A stretch of 64,000 bases of DNA from Chthonomonas sp. UBA2017. Lineage in GTDB: Bacteria > Armatimonadota > Fimbriimonadia > Fimbriimonadales > Fimbriimonadaceae. A program made the position numbers and the translations under genes. Below the pieces are notes generated by a model. The model saw nothing but the letters and a program-made list of their open reading frames with translations, ran no database searches and was not told the origin of the DNA. Positions 9,213-17,730 of this stretch are shown piece by piece (within the stretch, counting starts at the first letter, position 1; each line of letters begins with the position of its first letter). Location of the stretch: the NCBI GenBank assembly GCA_002335425.1, contig DDCB01000025.1, forward strand, positions 1-64,000. The letters run 5' to 3'.

Positions 9213-12200
9213 TTACCCCCGCCGGAGGAGCGCCGAATCAAGATGACTCAGCGCCGTCACCAGGTTCCATTTCTGCCCCCGCTCGAACGCCAATCCCCAC
9301 CGCCCTTCGGCGGCCCGTTCGGCCTCAGCAAGCCAGTCCGGATCATCCTCCGGCGGCCGAGGAAGTTCCAACTCCTGAATCGCCCGTTCGCGGGCGGCGA
9401 GAATGCTGGCGGCGGTACTGGGCTCACTGACACGAAAGGCGAGCTCGGCCGCTAACATCAGGTCGGCGGCGAGCTTGTGATACGGACCTTCGTGGATCGC
9501 GATTCGCAAGGCGCGAGTCAGGCTGCGAAGGGCGTCTGAATAGGCGCCCGCTTGGGAATGATAAATCGTCGCCTGGCGAAGGCTGGAATATCCTCCTCGC
9601 ATGTCACTGTAGTTGAGTCGAATCTCGCATCCTTGGTCGCACAGGCGGCGAGCCTCTTCGTACTCGCCCGAAAGACTGAGCACATCGGCCATCAGGTCGA
9701 GCGCCATCGGGAGCAAGCTCTCCTCGTGCACGTGCTGGGCCGAGGCTAGGATTTCTTCTGCCAGTGCCCGAGCCTCTTCGATTCGGCCCATGTCGATCAA
9801 GATGCCCGCGTAATAGACGCCCGTATGACCCTGGGCCCAATAGTCGCCATGCGCGCGCACGAGCTGAAGGGCCTCCTGGCCGAACTCCATGGCTCGCTCG
9901 ACATCTCCTCGGCGAGAGTAGAAACGCATGGCGAACTCCAAAGATCGGAGCAGTCGCAACGGAGGGCCGGTCTGCCGCCGGACATTCAGCGCTTTGTGGG
10001 CCCATTGCTCGGCCTCTTCATAGTTTTGCCAGTCGCTTTGGGTCACGGCCAGCGTGGCGAGAACGTCTCCGAGCACAAGGCCGTCCCCCGCTTGGTCGGC
10101 GGCCTCTCGGGCCAGGTTGAGCTGGTGAAGGCCTTCCTCGAAGTCGTCCGAGAGGGCGTTGAGGCGACCCAGAGCGTGGTGCGTTTGCGCGCGGACCGTC
10201 AGCGGTGGATCGGCCAGTGGTAGCAGGGTTTCGAGCAAGGTTCGAAGCTCGCGCCGGGCCCCTAGGCGAAGCCAAAAGGCGGAGGCCGCCGTCAGAGCCT
10301 CCAGCAAAGTCAGGGCGCGATCGGGCCGGGACTCGATCACCCATCGGCTGATCGCCCGGAAATTCTCCAGCTCGCGCTGGATACTAAAGTTCGCTTCGCT
10401 CTGGCGAGCGGTGTTCACGAGCTCGGCCCCTTCGTGGGCCAGGGCGTGGAGGTACTCCAAAAGCCGCTCCCGCGCGTGCTCAGCGTCTTCGGGATCGATC
10501 GCCTCAACGGCATACTCGCGGAGTGTCTCCAGCAACCTCACCCGCTTCTGATCGTGGTGTGTCTCGATCTGGATGAGGCTGTTCAAGCGGAGTTCTTCGA
10601 GCCGATCTAAAAAGTCCGGGTCAAGGCTGACTGTCTGGATGGCCCGCAGGGAGATCGGACCGACAAAGACACTGAGAATGCGAAAGAGGCGCTGGGTCTC
10701 GGGCTCAAGGTGCTCATAGCTCCAGTCGATGGCCGAGCGCATCGAAGAGTGTCGGTCGGCGATGTCACGGCGGCGAGTCTCGACGAGGCTGAGGCGAGAT
10801 TGCAGTTGCTTGAGGAGCGAGGCGGGGCTCAAGAGCCCGATGCGGGCGGCGGCGATCTCCAGCGCCAAGGGATACCCTTCGAGGAATCTTGCTAACTGCA
10901 CCAGCGCCTCGATTTGGTCGTTGTCAAACGTCATGTCGGGCAACCGCTGATGGATTCGCTCCACCAAGAGCTGGACGCATGGCGAGGCCAGCGGGTCGGG
11001 ATCGAAGTTTGACGCCGGTGGCGGAAGAGGACCGAGCGGTATCTCAACTTCGCCCGGAACCTGGAGCAAGACCCGCGACGACCCGAGCACCATCAGGTCG
11101 GGGACGTCTTCAAGCAGCCGCCGAACTCGCGGGGCGAGATCGTCGGCCAAGTGCTCCAGATTGTCCAGCAACAAGAGTGTCGGCACAGCGGAAAGGGCCT
11201 GGCGGATCTGCGCCTCAGGCACGGGGTGTCCGTCGGCCAAACCAAGGGCGCGTCGAATTTGCGGCTCAAACTCAGAGGCGTGACGAACCTCGCTCAGCGT
11301 GGCAAAGATGACCCGATGTGGCGTCTTTTCGGCGATCTGTTGGGCAATTTCGAGCTGAAGTCGCGACTTCCCGATCCCGCCCGGCCCGGTGATCGTCAAC
11401 AGTCTGCGGCGAGCGTCGGACAGTTCGTTGAGGATCGTCTCGACTTCGGCTTGCCGCCCAATGAGCGGGGTCAGAGGGACGGGAAAGTGGTGGTGCCGGG
11501 TCGGGGATTCGACCGGGGGTGTCAAAGGCGCAGCGTTCGGGGTCGTCGAAACGCCGGGCTCTTGGTCAAGAATCTTCGCGGTCGCGGGACTCGGCTCCAG
11601 CCCAAGAAAGTCGCGGAGCGAGTCGCGAAATTCTTGGAACCGCCGCAACGCTTCGGACTTTTGACCCCGCTGGACCAGGAGAGTCAAGAGCCACTGATGG
11701 GTGGCCTCATGCAACCGATCATCACGTGCGGCCTGGTACGCAAGTTCAAGAGCTTCATCCGACCGACCCTGTTGGTCATAGATTCGAGCTAAGGCCTGCG
11801 CCGCCTGCAAACGGCGCAAAGTCAGCGCATCCCGCTCCTGAAGCACCCACTCGTCCTCCCAACCCGGCAACAACGGCCCGTGATAGAGGGCGAGCGCTTG
11901 CTCTAGCGCCGAAGAGGCGGAGCCTGGGTCGCTCAAACCCCGTTTCACGAGCCGCTCGAAAGAGTCCACGTCCGACTCGACCGACTCCGCCCGTGCCCAC
12001 ACCGTCTGCCGATCGGACTCCAGAAGCAGGGGAGCCCCGTCGACCTGCAAAGACCGGCGAAGCTGAGAGAGGGTCTGCCGAAATCGCTCGCGCGCGTCTT
12101 CAACCGGATCGTCTGGCCAAAGCAGCGCGGTCAGATCGTCGCGAGCAATCAGCTTGCCCGGACGGATGCCGACCCGCGCCAAAAGGAGAGCGGCCTTTCG

Positions 12201-12281
12201 AGTGGGAAATCGACGGATCGATTGGTCGTGCCAACGAGCCTGGTGTTCTCCGAAGAGCTGCAGAAACCAAGACGAGCCCAT
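9213..12281 (-). CDS. SARP-type BTAD / NB-ARC ATPase / TPR transcriptional regulator
   Basis: This 1022-residue regulator has the AfsR/SARP layout. An N-terminal winged-helix DNA-binding domain (about 1-100) is followed by a bacterial transcriptional activation domain (about 105-240). A linker leads to a STAND/NB-ARC ATPase with P-loop GPGGIGKS at 299-306, Walker B LLLLDNLEH at 369-377 and a GSSR sensor near 400. Many TPR-like helices fill about 630-1000. Such proteins activate target genes after ligand- and ATP-dependent switching. The gene is the first of the minus-strand block and ends 16 nt before mrpA. It could control salt or alkaline stress functions or its own operon. The inducer is unknown. 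Confidence 0.9.
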   Translation of the reverse strand: MGSSWFLQLFGEHQARWHDQSIRRFPTRKAALLLARVGIRPGKLIARDDLTALLWPDDPVEDARERFRQTLSQLRRSLQVDGAPLLLESDRQTVWARAESVESDVDSFERLVKRGLSDPGSASSALEQALALYHGPLLPGWEDEWVLQERDALTLRRLQAAQALARIYDQQGRSDEALELAYQAARDDRLHEATHQWLLTLLVQRGQKSEALRRFQEFRDSLRDFLGLEPSPATAKILDQEPGVSTTPNAAPLTPPVESPTRHHHFPVPLTPLIGRQAEVETILNELSDARRRLLTITGPGGIGKSRLQLEIAQQIAEKTPHRVIFATLSEVRHASEFEPQIRRALGLADGHPVPEAQIRQALSAVPTLLLLDNLEHLADDLAPRVRRLLEDVPDLMVLGSSRVLLQVPGEVEIPLGPLPPPASNFDPDPLASPCVQLLVERIHQRLPDMTFDNDQIEALVQLARFLEGYPLALEIAAARIGLLSPASLLKQLQSRLSLVETRRRDIADRHSSMRSAIDWSYEHLEPETQRLFRILSVFVGPISLRAIQTVSLDPDFLDRLEELRLNSLIQIETHHDQKRVRLLETLREYAVEAIDPEDAEHARERLLEYLHALAHEGAELVNTARQSEANFSIQRELENFRAISRWVIESRPDRALTLLEALTAASAFWLRLGARRELRTLLETLLPLADPPLTVRAQTHHALGRLNALSDDFEEGLHQLNLAREAADQAGDGLVLGDVLATLAVTQSDWQNYEEAEQWAHKALNVRRQTGPPLRLLRSLEFAMRFYSRRGDVERAMEFGQEALQLVRAHGDYWAQGHTGVYYAGILIDMGRIEEARALAEEILASAQHVHEESLLPMALDLMADVLSLSGEYEEARRLCDQGCEIRLNYSDMRGGYSSLRQATIYHSQAGAYSDALRSLTRALRIAIHEGPYHKLAADLMLAAELAFRVSEPSTAASILAARERAIQELELPRPPEDDPDWLAEAERAAEGRWGLAFERGQKWNLVTALSHLDSALLRRG

Positions 12282-12379
12282 GGCTTAGCGGCGGGACCCG
12301 AAGACGGACATCACGCAGAAACCCAAACAAAGCATGGCTTCATTATCCCGGTTGACGCTTCCGCATGGGTCCGTCGGCG

Positions 12380-12387
12380 AGTATCCT
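12380..12387 (+). promoter_or_regulatory. Putative -10 of plsC (AGTATCCT)
   Basis: A TANNNT box sits 10 nt before the plsC ATG, and no Shine-Dalgarno sequence is present. A TTGACG lies further upstream, but the 24-nt spacing is too long for a standard -35. The assignment rests on the same word recurring before many starts in this window. Confidence 0.45.
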
Positions 12388-12397
12388 AGCGTTCGCC

Positions 12398-13102
12398 ATG
12401 GAATCTCCGAAGGGCACACTTTGGTATCGGTTCATCTTGTTTCTGGCTCGGGAGATCGCGTTTCGAGCGCTGGGTGGATTCGTCACGAAGGGTTGGAAGA
12501 ACATCCCGCTGACCGGACCCGTGATCATCGCTCCTAACCATATGAGCTTTCTCGATCCGCCGCTGGCCGCCTGCGGCATGAAGCGAGCCCTCACCTTCAT
12601 GGCGAAAGAAGAGCTCTTCAAGCCGTTCTTTTTGGGTTGGCTCATCCGAAGCGTCGGGGCTTTCCCGATCCGCCGCGGAGAAAATGACACTTCGGCGATC
12701 CGGATGGCGCTCGACCTGCTCAATCAGGGCCGGGCGGTGATCGTCTTTCCCGAGGGCACTCGTGGCCAAGGCGAGGTCATGGGGCCGATCTTGCCGGCGG
12801 TGCCGATGCTCGCCAAGCGGACGGGAGCTTGGGTGGTGCCCGTCGGCATCACGGGCACCCAAAGAGTCTGGCCCAAAGGGCAATCCCGGCCCGGCCGAGG
12901 CCGCATGACGATTCGCTACGGCAAGCCGTTTCGTTGGAACGATCTCGAAGCGCTCTATCCTCAGTCCTCCGAACGAGATCGCAAAGAGCTGTTTTCCCAC
13001 GAGCTCGCCACCCGGATTCGAAAGCTTTGTGAAGAAGACGGACTTTCGCTTAGAATCGAATCGAATACGAAAGACCCCAGTAAGTCTCGGTCCGGCGAAT
13101 GA
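12398..13102 (+). CDS. plsC: 1-acyl-sn-glycerol-3-phosphate acyltransferase
   Basis: This is a 234-residue PlsC/LPLAT family protein. The catalytic HX4D motif is His48-Asp53 in NHMSFLD, the second block is FPIRRGENDTSAIR, and FPEGTR lies at 117-122. It acylates lysophosphatidic acid to phosphatidic acid at the inner membrane face. The in-frame ATG 11 codons upstream overlaps the promoter region. The ATG at 12398 lies 10 nt after a TATCCT box and has no Shine-Dalgarno sequence, which fits a nearly leaderless mRNA. The 3' end overlaps the convergent beta-barrel gene by 53 nt. Confidence 0.9.
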   Translation: MESPKGTLWYRFILFLAREIAFRALGGFVTKGWKNIPLTGPVIIAPNHMSFLDPPLAACGMKRALTFMAKEELFKPFFLGWLIRSVGAFPIRRGENDTSAIRMALDLLNQGRAVIVFPEGTRGQGEVMGPILPAVPMLAKRTGAWVVPVGITGTQRVWPKGQSRPGRGRMTIRYGKPFRWNDLEALYPQSSERDRKELFSHELATRIRKLCEEDGLSLRIESNTKDPSKSRSGE

Positions 13103-13694
13103 GGACTTGGGCTCGGAAGCCCCGAAGGGGCTGAATCCGGAGGCCGCCGGTGATCTGGCGACGGTCGGCTTCGGCCACGACCTGGAAGGCGTCGCTGAAG
13201 GGCAGAGAGACCCCGACATACGCCCCGCTGGCCCGCCCGGTCTGAACACCGAGGGTCAGGTCGACTGGAGTGATCGACCCAAACAAGTTGTCCGTCGACG
13301 AAGCGTACGTTACGCAGGCAAAGAAGACTCGCCCTTCGGGCGTGCGGTTGAGGACGTCTCGAAACCCGGCCGCCAGGCCAGGGATCATGTCTTTGAGGGG
13401 CTCCAGATAGTTGTAACTGAAGCTCAACGAACCGAGCCAGCCCTGGCCAGTCGGGCGTTGGGCCTCGATTTCGACCTCGAATGAGGGGCCTAAGCCGATC
13501 CCGAAGGAGCCACGGCCGGTCCCTTTGTTGCCGCTGGAAAAGAGCCACTCGGCTCTCGCCTCGGTCATCGAGATCTTGCGGGCGCTGGGCAAAAAGGCGA
13601 TTCGGTCGGCCCAAGCCGAGCTTGCGAACGAGAGCAGAACTCCCGCCAGAGCGACTCCTCGCGCAATTCCTGAGGGGACGGGGACGCAGACCAT
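13050..13694 (-). CDS. Putative outer-membrane beta-barrel protein
   Basis: This 214-residue protein has a clear signal peptide ending near ASSAWA. The rest is rich in alternating polar and hydrophobic strands, and its last residue is Phe (SYSIRF), the classic beta-signal of outer-membrane barrels. No named family is recognised. It probably forms a small barrel of 8-10 strands in the outer membrane. Its 3' end overlaps plsC tail to tail. A GGTAAGGT box 7 nt before the ATG suggests a leaderless transcript. Confidence 0.65.
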   Translation of the reverse strand: MVCVPVPSGIARGVALAGVLLSFASSAWADRIAFLPSARKISMTEARAEWLFSSGNKGTGRGSFGIGLGPSFEVEIEAQRPTGQGWLGSLSFSYNYLEPLKDMIPGLAAGFRDVLNRTPEGRVFFACVTYASSTDNLFGSITPVDLTLGVQTGRASGAYVGVSLPFSDAFQVVAEADRRQITGGLRIQPLRGFRAQVLIRRTETYWGLSYSIRF

Positions 13695-13701
13695 AGGCGT
13701 G

Positions 13702-13709
13702 ACCTTACC
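13702..13709 (-). promoter_or_regulatory. Putative -10 of the beta-barrel gene (GGTAAGGT)
   Basis: On the minus strand GGTAAGGT ends 7 nt before the ATG at 13694. It matches the GGTANNNT word found before other genes here. Confidence 0.4.
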
Positions 13710-13719
13710 TGGCGAACGA

Positions 13720-14736
13720 CTAGGCTTGTCGATCCAGGACGAAGCCGATCACCGCTTCGAGGAGGTGGCGATGCTCTGATTCCGGCAGGCGGAGCAAGGC
13801 TTCGCGAGCACTCTCGGCGTGAGCCTGAGCCTTTCCCAGAGCCCGGGCGAAGGCGCCACGCTGGTCCATCCACGACGTGATCATTCGGATTTCGTCGTCG
13901 CTGACTCCGTTGCCAAACTCGCGCGAAACAAAGGCTCGCTCGTCGGCGCTGAGCATTTCTCGCAGATAGATCAGCGGCAACGTCGCGCACGCCTCCCGAA
14001 AATCGGTGGCTTGAGGTTTCCCGGTGACCTCGGGAGGCTGCTGGTAATCCAGCAGGTCATCAATGATCTGGAACGCCATCCCGACGTGGTGGCCATAGGT
14101 CGAAAGCGCATCGACGTCTTGGGGGGTTGCTTGGGCGACTTGGGCCCCCACATGGCAACAGCATTCGACAAACGACGCTGTCTTCATGCGAAGGATCTCC
14201 AGATGGTCCGCTTCGCTCAGATCGAAGTTGCCGCGACTCGCGACTTCCCGGGCCTCGCCCTCGGCCATTTCGACCACCGACCGGGCGACGGTCCGGATTA
14301 TGTCCAGGTCTCCGTCTTCGGCCAGGATCGTCATCGACCGAGCGAGCATGACATCTCCGCTCAGGATGCTGATGGTGTTGCCGAACGAGCGGGCCGCCGT
14401 CGGGAGGCCCCGACGAAGATCGGTCTCGTCGATCACGTCGTCGTGGATGAGCGTGGCCATATGGACGAGCTCCAGACATGCGCCCAGCCGGCTCAGCCTT
14501 TGGGGGTCGAGATTCGAAGAGAGGCTCTTGGCGGCCAGCGCGACGAAGGCAGGGCGAAGTCTTTTGCCGCCTGCTCGGAGGGTGAGTCGCCCGACTTCTT
14601 GGACCACTGGTACTGAGCTCTGAACCATCGTTTCGAGCTCTTGCTCGACCGCAAGGATGTTCGACGTCACGTCAGCAAGAATCTCGCTGGCGTCGGCGCC
14701 CCGGTAGTGCTTCAAGAAGAGATCGAGTGTGCTCAT
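13720..14736 (-). CDS. Polyprenyl (all-trans) diphosphate synthase
   Basis: This 338-residue trans-isoprenyl diphosphate synthase has the first Asp-rich motif DDVID at 99-103, the GGKRLRP substrate-binding stretch at 56-62, and the second Asp-rich motif DDLLD at 226-230. It elongates farnesyl or geranylgeranyl diphosphate to a long-chain polyprenyl diphosphate. It starts inside the menG stop codon (ATGA), so it most likely makes the menaquinone side chain (heptaprenyl to decaprenyl, length not readable). The frame is open upstream only as a shadow of menG. Confidence 0.92.
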   Translation of the reverse strand: MSTLDLFLKHYRGADASEILADVTSNILAVEQELETMVQSSVPVVQEVGRLTLRAGGKRLRPAFVALAAKSLSSNLDPQRLSRLGACLELVHMATLIHDDVIDETDLRRGLPTAARSFGNTISILSGDVMLARSMTILAEDGDLDIIRTVARSVVEMAEGEAREVASRGNFDLSEADHLEILRMKTASFVECCCHVGAQVAQATPQDVDALSTYGHHVGMAFQIIDDLLDYQQPPEVTGKPQATDFREACATLPLIYLREMLSADERAFVSREFGNGVSDDEIRMITSWMDQRGAFARALGKAQAHAESAREALLRLPESEHRHLLEAVIGFVLDRQA

Positions 14737-15488
14737 GGCTTTTCGCCTCGCCAGAGGCAGATATTGCCGAAAAAGAAGTCGCGGGTGGTGACGTTGCGGA
14801 ATCCCGCCGCCTCCATCGAGGCCTGAATTTCGACACGGGACTTGAAGAGAAGAGTGCTCTCGGGGAGGTACTTGTAGGCTCGACTGGCCTCGTGGCCAAA
14901 TCGACGACCGAACCAAGGGATCAAAGTGCCCGAAATCCACCGGCTGACCGCTCGAAGGATCGGATTGCGGGGCTGGGCTGTATCGAGGGAGACGAAGCGA
15001 CCGCCGGGCTTCAGCACCCGAAAGGCCTCGCGGTGGGCTTGGTCGATGTCGGGGACGTTGCGAATCCCCCAGCCGACGGTGACGGCGTCAAAGCGCGAGG
15101 AGGAGTATGGGAGATCGCAGGCGTCCGCCAGGCTCAGATGGGCTCGATGATGGGGCTTCTTCTGCGCGATTTCGAGCATCGGCCGGCAGAAGTCGGAGCC
15201 TTCAAGGTGTCCCTCCGCTCCGACGGCGTTTCGCAACGGCTCGAGGAAATCTCCCGTGCCACAACAAACGTCCAACACGTGATCGCCGGGCTGGAGTTGG
15301 AGTGACCGGACGGCGATCTGCCGCCATCGGTGGTGAAGAGAAAAGGTGATCAGCCCGTTGATGCGGTCGTAGGACGGCGCGATGGCCGCGAACATCTGTT
15401 GGACGACCCGCCGCTTTTCTCCCCCTTGGGCGAGCCAAGGTGCTGCCTCAGGATTCACCTCGGTCGCACAGTTCGACGTCTTCTTCAC
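14733..15488 (-). CDS. menG: Demethylmenaquinone methyltransferase (UbiE/MenG)
   Basis: This is a 251-residue SAM-dependent methyltransferase. Motif I is VLDVCCGTGDF at 71-81, and the UbiE/MenG signatures GWGIRNVPD and LKPGGRF follow. It methylates demethylmenaquinone as the last step of menaquinone synthesis, consistent with its coupling to the polyprenyl synthase. The start codon is GTG. It has no Shine-Dalgarno sequence but lies 8 nt after a GGTAGAGT box, supporting a leaderless mRNA. Confidence 0.93.
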   Translation of the reverse strand: MKKTSNCATEVNPEAAPWLAQGGEKRRVVQQMFAAIAPSYDRINGLITFSLHHRWRQIAVRSLQLQPGDHVLDVCCGTGDFLEPLRNAVGAEGHLEGSDFCRPMLEIAQKKPHHRAHLSLADACDLPYSSSRFDAVTVGWGIRNVPDIDQAHREAFRVLKPGGRFVSLDTAQPRNPILRAVSRWISGTLIPWFGRRFGHEASRAYKYLPESTLLFKSRVEIQASMEAAGFRNVTTRDFFFGNICLWRGEKP

Positions 15489-15496
15489 GCTGACTT

Positions 15497-15504
15497 ACTC
15501 TACC
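15497..15504 (-). promoter_or_regulatory. Putative -10 of menG (GGTAGAGT)
   Basis: The minus-strand GGTAGAGT ends 8 nt before the menG GTG. It lies back to back with the wecG promoter in a 108-nt divergent intergenic region. Confidence 0.45.
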
Positions 15505-15527
15505 AGGGAACGACCGAAAACGTCACG

Positions 15528-15542
15528 AAGTTTCAGAAACTT
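15528..15542. promoter_or_regulatory. Perfect 7-1-7 inverted repeat (AAGTTTC-A-GAAACTT)
   Basis: The palindrome lies between the divergent menG and wecG promoters, where a shared regulator could bind. No regulator can be named. Confidence 0.4.
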
Positions 15543-15578
15543 TTGAAAATTTGGTCATCGAGAACGCATCGGGGGCCT

Positions 15579-15586
15579 GGTAGACT
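15579..15586 (+). promoter_or_regulatory. Putative -10 of wecG-like gene (GGTAGACT)
   Basis: GGTAGACT ends 10 nt before the ATG at 15597. The ATG lacks a Shine-Dalgarno sequence. Confidence 0.45.
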
Positions 15587-15596
15587 GCAGATCAAG

Positions 15597-16367
15597 ATGA
15601 CCCGGGAAAAGAGTGTGTTGGACATTCCCTCGTATCGGGTTTTGGGCTTTGGCGTCCATGCGTTGGACATGCCGACGGCCCTGCGCGCCTGTGACGCCCT
15701 CATTCGAAGCGGCAGGCCGTCGATGGTTTTGACCGCCGATGCGAGTGCGCTCGTGATCGCCTCCGAAGATGCCGAGTTTGCCGAAATCCTGAGTTCGGGC
15801 GATCTGGTGACGCCGGATTCAGAAGGGGTGGTTTGGGCCTTGCGCCGAGCGGGGTGTCCTCAGCCGACTCGGGTGACCGGTTGCGATCTGATGGGTGAGC
15901 TCTGTTCTTTGAGCGCGGACCAAGGCTATCGGATCTTCCTTTTGGGCGCAGAGCCAGGGACCGCCGAGCTTGCCGCCGAGAAGCTGCGGTTGCGATATCC
16001 GGGGGTTCACATTGTCGGAACTCGGCACGGCTACTTCCCGGCCAGCGATGATGCGGTGGTGGCCCAAGAGATCGCCGAAAGCAAGCCGGACATCTTGTTT
16101 GTCGCCATGGGCATCCCGAGGCAAGAAAAGTTTTTGCGACAGAACGCCGAGCGGATCGGTTATCGCCTCGGGATGGGCGTCGGCGGATCGTTTGACGTCT
16201 ATAGCGGTCGGGTCAAGCGAGCCCCCCGGTTGATTCGCGCCCTGAAACTCGAATGGCTGTGGCGGACGCTCAGTAATCCGAAAAAGTTTGCGAAGGCAAA
16301 GACATTGCCGGTCTTTGCTTGGCGGGTCTTGCGCTCGAAGCGGGACGCCAGCCGGAGGGGCTCATGA
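15597..16367 (+). CDS. WecG/TagA/CpsF family glycosyltransferase
   Basis: This 256-residue GT26-type protein transfers N-acetylmannosamine or a related sugar to an undecaprenyl-linked acceptor in surface polysaccharide synthesis. Visible family blocks are the TADASALV stretch near 48, GAEPGTAELAAEKL, VAMGIPRQEKFL and GVGGSFDVYSGRVKRAPR. The usual PDG motif reads PDSEG here. The frame is open upstream only opposite menG. The ATG at 15597 fits the family start and the promoter. It overlaps the adenosyltransferase gene by ATGA. Confidence 0.9.
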   Translation: MTREKSVLDIPSYRVLGFGVHALDMPTALRACDALIRSGRPSMVLTADASALVIASEDAEFAEILSSGDLVTPDSEGVVWALRRAGCPQPTRVTGCDLMGELCSLSADQGYRIFLLGAEPGTAELAAEKLRLRYPGVHIVGTRHGYFPASDDAVVAQEIAESKPDILFVAMGIPRQEKFLRQNAERIGYRLGMGVGGSFDVYSGRVKRAPRLIRALKLEWLWRTLSNPKKFAKAKTLPVFAWRVLRSKRDASRRGS

Positions 16368-16915
16368 GGATTTACACCAAGACCGGAGACAAGGGTGAAA
16401 CGGGGCTCGTCGGCGGCTCGCGGGTGCCGAAGCACGATCCGAGAATCGAGTGCTTGGGCGCAGTGGACGAGGTGAATGCCTCGCTCGGCGTGGCACGGCT
16501 CCATTCGACCGGGCTCGCCCTCGATGATGCCTTGGCGAAGGTCCAAAACTGGCTGTTCGACGTCGGAGCCGAAATCGCGACTCCGACCGATTCGAAGTAT
16601 TACCAAACCAGCGTTCACGCTGAGCACATGGCGTACTTGGAACAGTCGATTGATGAGATGGAGTCTAGGTTGGCCCCGTTGAAGAACTTCATTTTGCCAG
16701 GTGGGTCGGCGTTGAGTGCCCATCTCCACCTCGCCCGGACGGTTTGTCGGCGGGCCGAGCGAGTTTTAAGCGATTCTGCCGAAGAGATCGGACTTCGGGA
16801 TGAATTGCGGATGTTTGTCAATCGTCTATCCGATTGGCTCTTCGTGGCCGCGCGAGAAGCCAACCGCCTCGCGAGCGTGGAAGACGTGAAATGGAGTCGA
16901 GACAGTGATGGATAA
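16364..16915 (+). CDS. PduO-type cob(I)alamin adenosyltransferase
   Basis: This is a 183-residue ATR of the PduO/MMAB type. The ATP-binding N-terminus is YTKTGDKGETGL at 4-15. The later motifs are ECLGAVDEVNASLG, RTVCRRAER and NRLSDWLFVAAREAN. It converts cob(I)alamin and ATP to adenosylcobalamin in the cytoplasm. The start overlaps the stop of the glycosyltransferase gene (ATGA). The pairing has no evident functional logic. Confidence 0.94.
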   Translation: MRIYTKTGDKGETGLVGGSRVPKHDPRIECLGAVDEVNASLGVARLHSTGLALDDALAKVQNWLFDVGAEIATPTDSKYYQTSVHAEHMAYLEQSIDEMESRLAPLKNFILPGGSALSAHLHLARTVCRRAERVLSDSAEEIGLRDELRMFVNRLSDWLFVAAREANRLASVEDVKWSRDSDG

Positions 16916-16936
16916 GGTTCAACAAGGAGCAATCGC

Positions 16937-17689
16937 ATGGTGACGACGCTCATCGCCGGGTGGGTGCTGGGGTGGAGTGCCCAGGAGGCGCCGACCCCGG
17001 TCGAGCCGCCAACCTCGACCCCCGCTGAACTTGTTTCTCGCATGTTGGAGCGATACTCCTCGGCCAAATCGGTGACCGGGGCGATCAGTTTGACCCAAAC
17101 CTACATGGGAAAGTCGGCCACGATCGACACGCGATTGCAGTACGAAAAGCCGGGCCTGCTCTATGTTCGCCAAGAAACCCGCGTGCAAAACGGGCGGACT
17201 TCGCTCGTCGTTTCGAACGGAACCTTTTTCAAATACACCCTGCCGGCAGAGGTCGATGGCCGCCCCGGTGAGATGCTTTTCGAATCCTTGAATCAAGGCA
17301 ACAAGCTGATGACCTACGCCGATGTGTATGCGGCGGCTGGGCGGTCTTTGGTAGACCGGTCGGCCCCTCTGGACATCGTCATCTCTCGGCGCGACGATCT
17401 GCGCTTCATCAGTGGCACTTGGATCAACTTGGCCTGGGGAACTCCGGTCTCGATGGCGGGCCAGACCGCTTGGCCGGTGACGGGCGATTGGCGAGAGAAT
17501 CAAGGCCTCAACCCGTCCGGCAAGTACACGATGTGGATCACCGCGACGGGGGACCTCTTGCAGTATGAGATTCGAGAAGCCCTCAAGTTGGACGATCGAT
17601 CACCCGCGATGACGATGCTGAGCGTCTGGACCGTTCGGGTCGAAGTCGACGGGAAGCCCGACCCGGCGTTGTTCGTCTTGCCGAAGTAA
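16937..17689 (+). CDS. LolA/DUF2092-like secreted protein
   Basis: This 250-residue protein has a short signal-like N-terminus. A half-barrel fold of the LolA/LppX/DUF2092 kind is suggested by the helix 'ELVSRMLERYSSAKSV', a run of beta strands (TRLQYEKPGLLYVR) and a late YTMWITATGDLLQYEI strand. Such proteins shuttle lipids or lipoproteins across the periplasm. A good Shine-Dalgarno (AAGGAG) precedes the ATG. It lies 21 nt after the adenosyltransferase gene and 41 nt before the capsid cassette, which has its own promoter. Confidence 0.65.
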   Translation: MVTTLIAGWVLGWSAQEAPTPVEPPTSTPAELVSRMLERYSSAKSVTGAISLTQTYMGKSATIDTRLQYEKPGLLYVRQETRVQNGRTSLVVSNGTFFKYTLPAEVDGRPGEMLFESLNQGNKLMTYADVYAAAGRSLVDRSAPLDIVISRRDDLRFISGTWINLAWGTPVSMAGQTAWPVTGDWRENQGLNPSGKYTMWITATGDLLQYEIREALKLDDRSPAMTMLSVWTVRVEVDGKPDPALFVLPK

Positions 17690-17695
17690 GGCCAG

Positions 17696-17722
17696 TTGAC
17701 TTAGTCGACCTGCGTCTACTAA
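17696..17722 (+). promoter_or_regulatory. Putative promoter of the capsid cassette
   Basis: TTGACT (17696-17701) and TACTAA (17717-17722) are 15 nt apart. The -10 ends 8 nt before the first ATG of the cassette, which has no Shine-Dalgarno sequence. A leaderless first cistron is therefore plausible. The -35 overlaps the end of the upstream gene region. Confidence 0.45.
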
Positions 17723-17730
17723 TCAGGCGC

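Noticed and set aside
9197..9241. TTG start of mrpA at 9241
   Set aside because: Overlaps the regulator gene; the ATG at 9196 begins the first helix.
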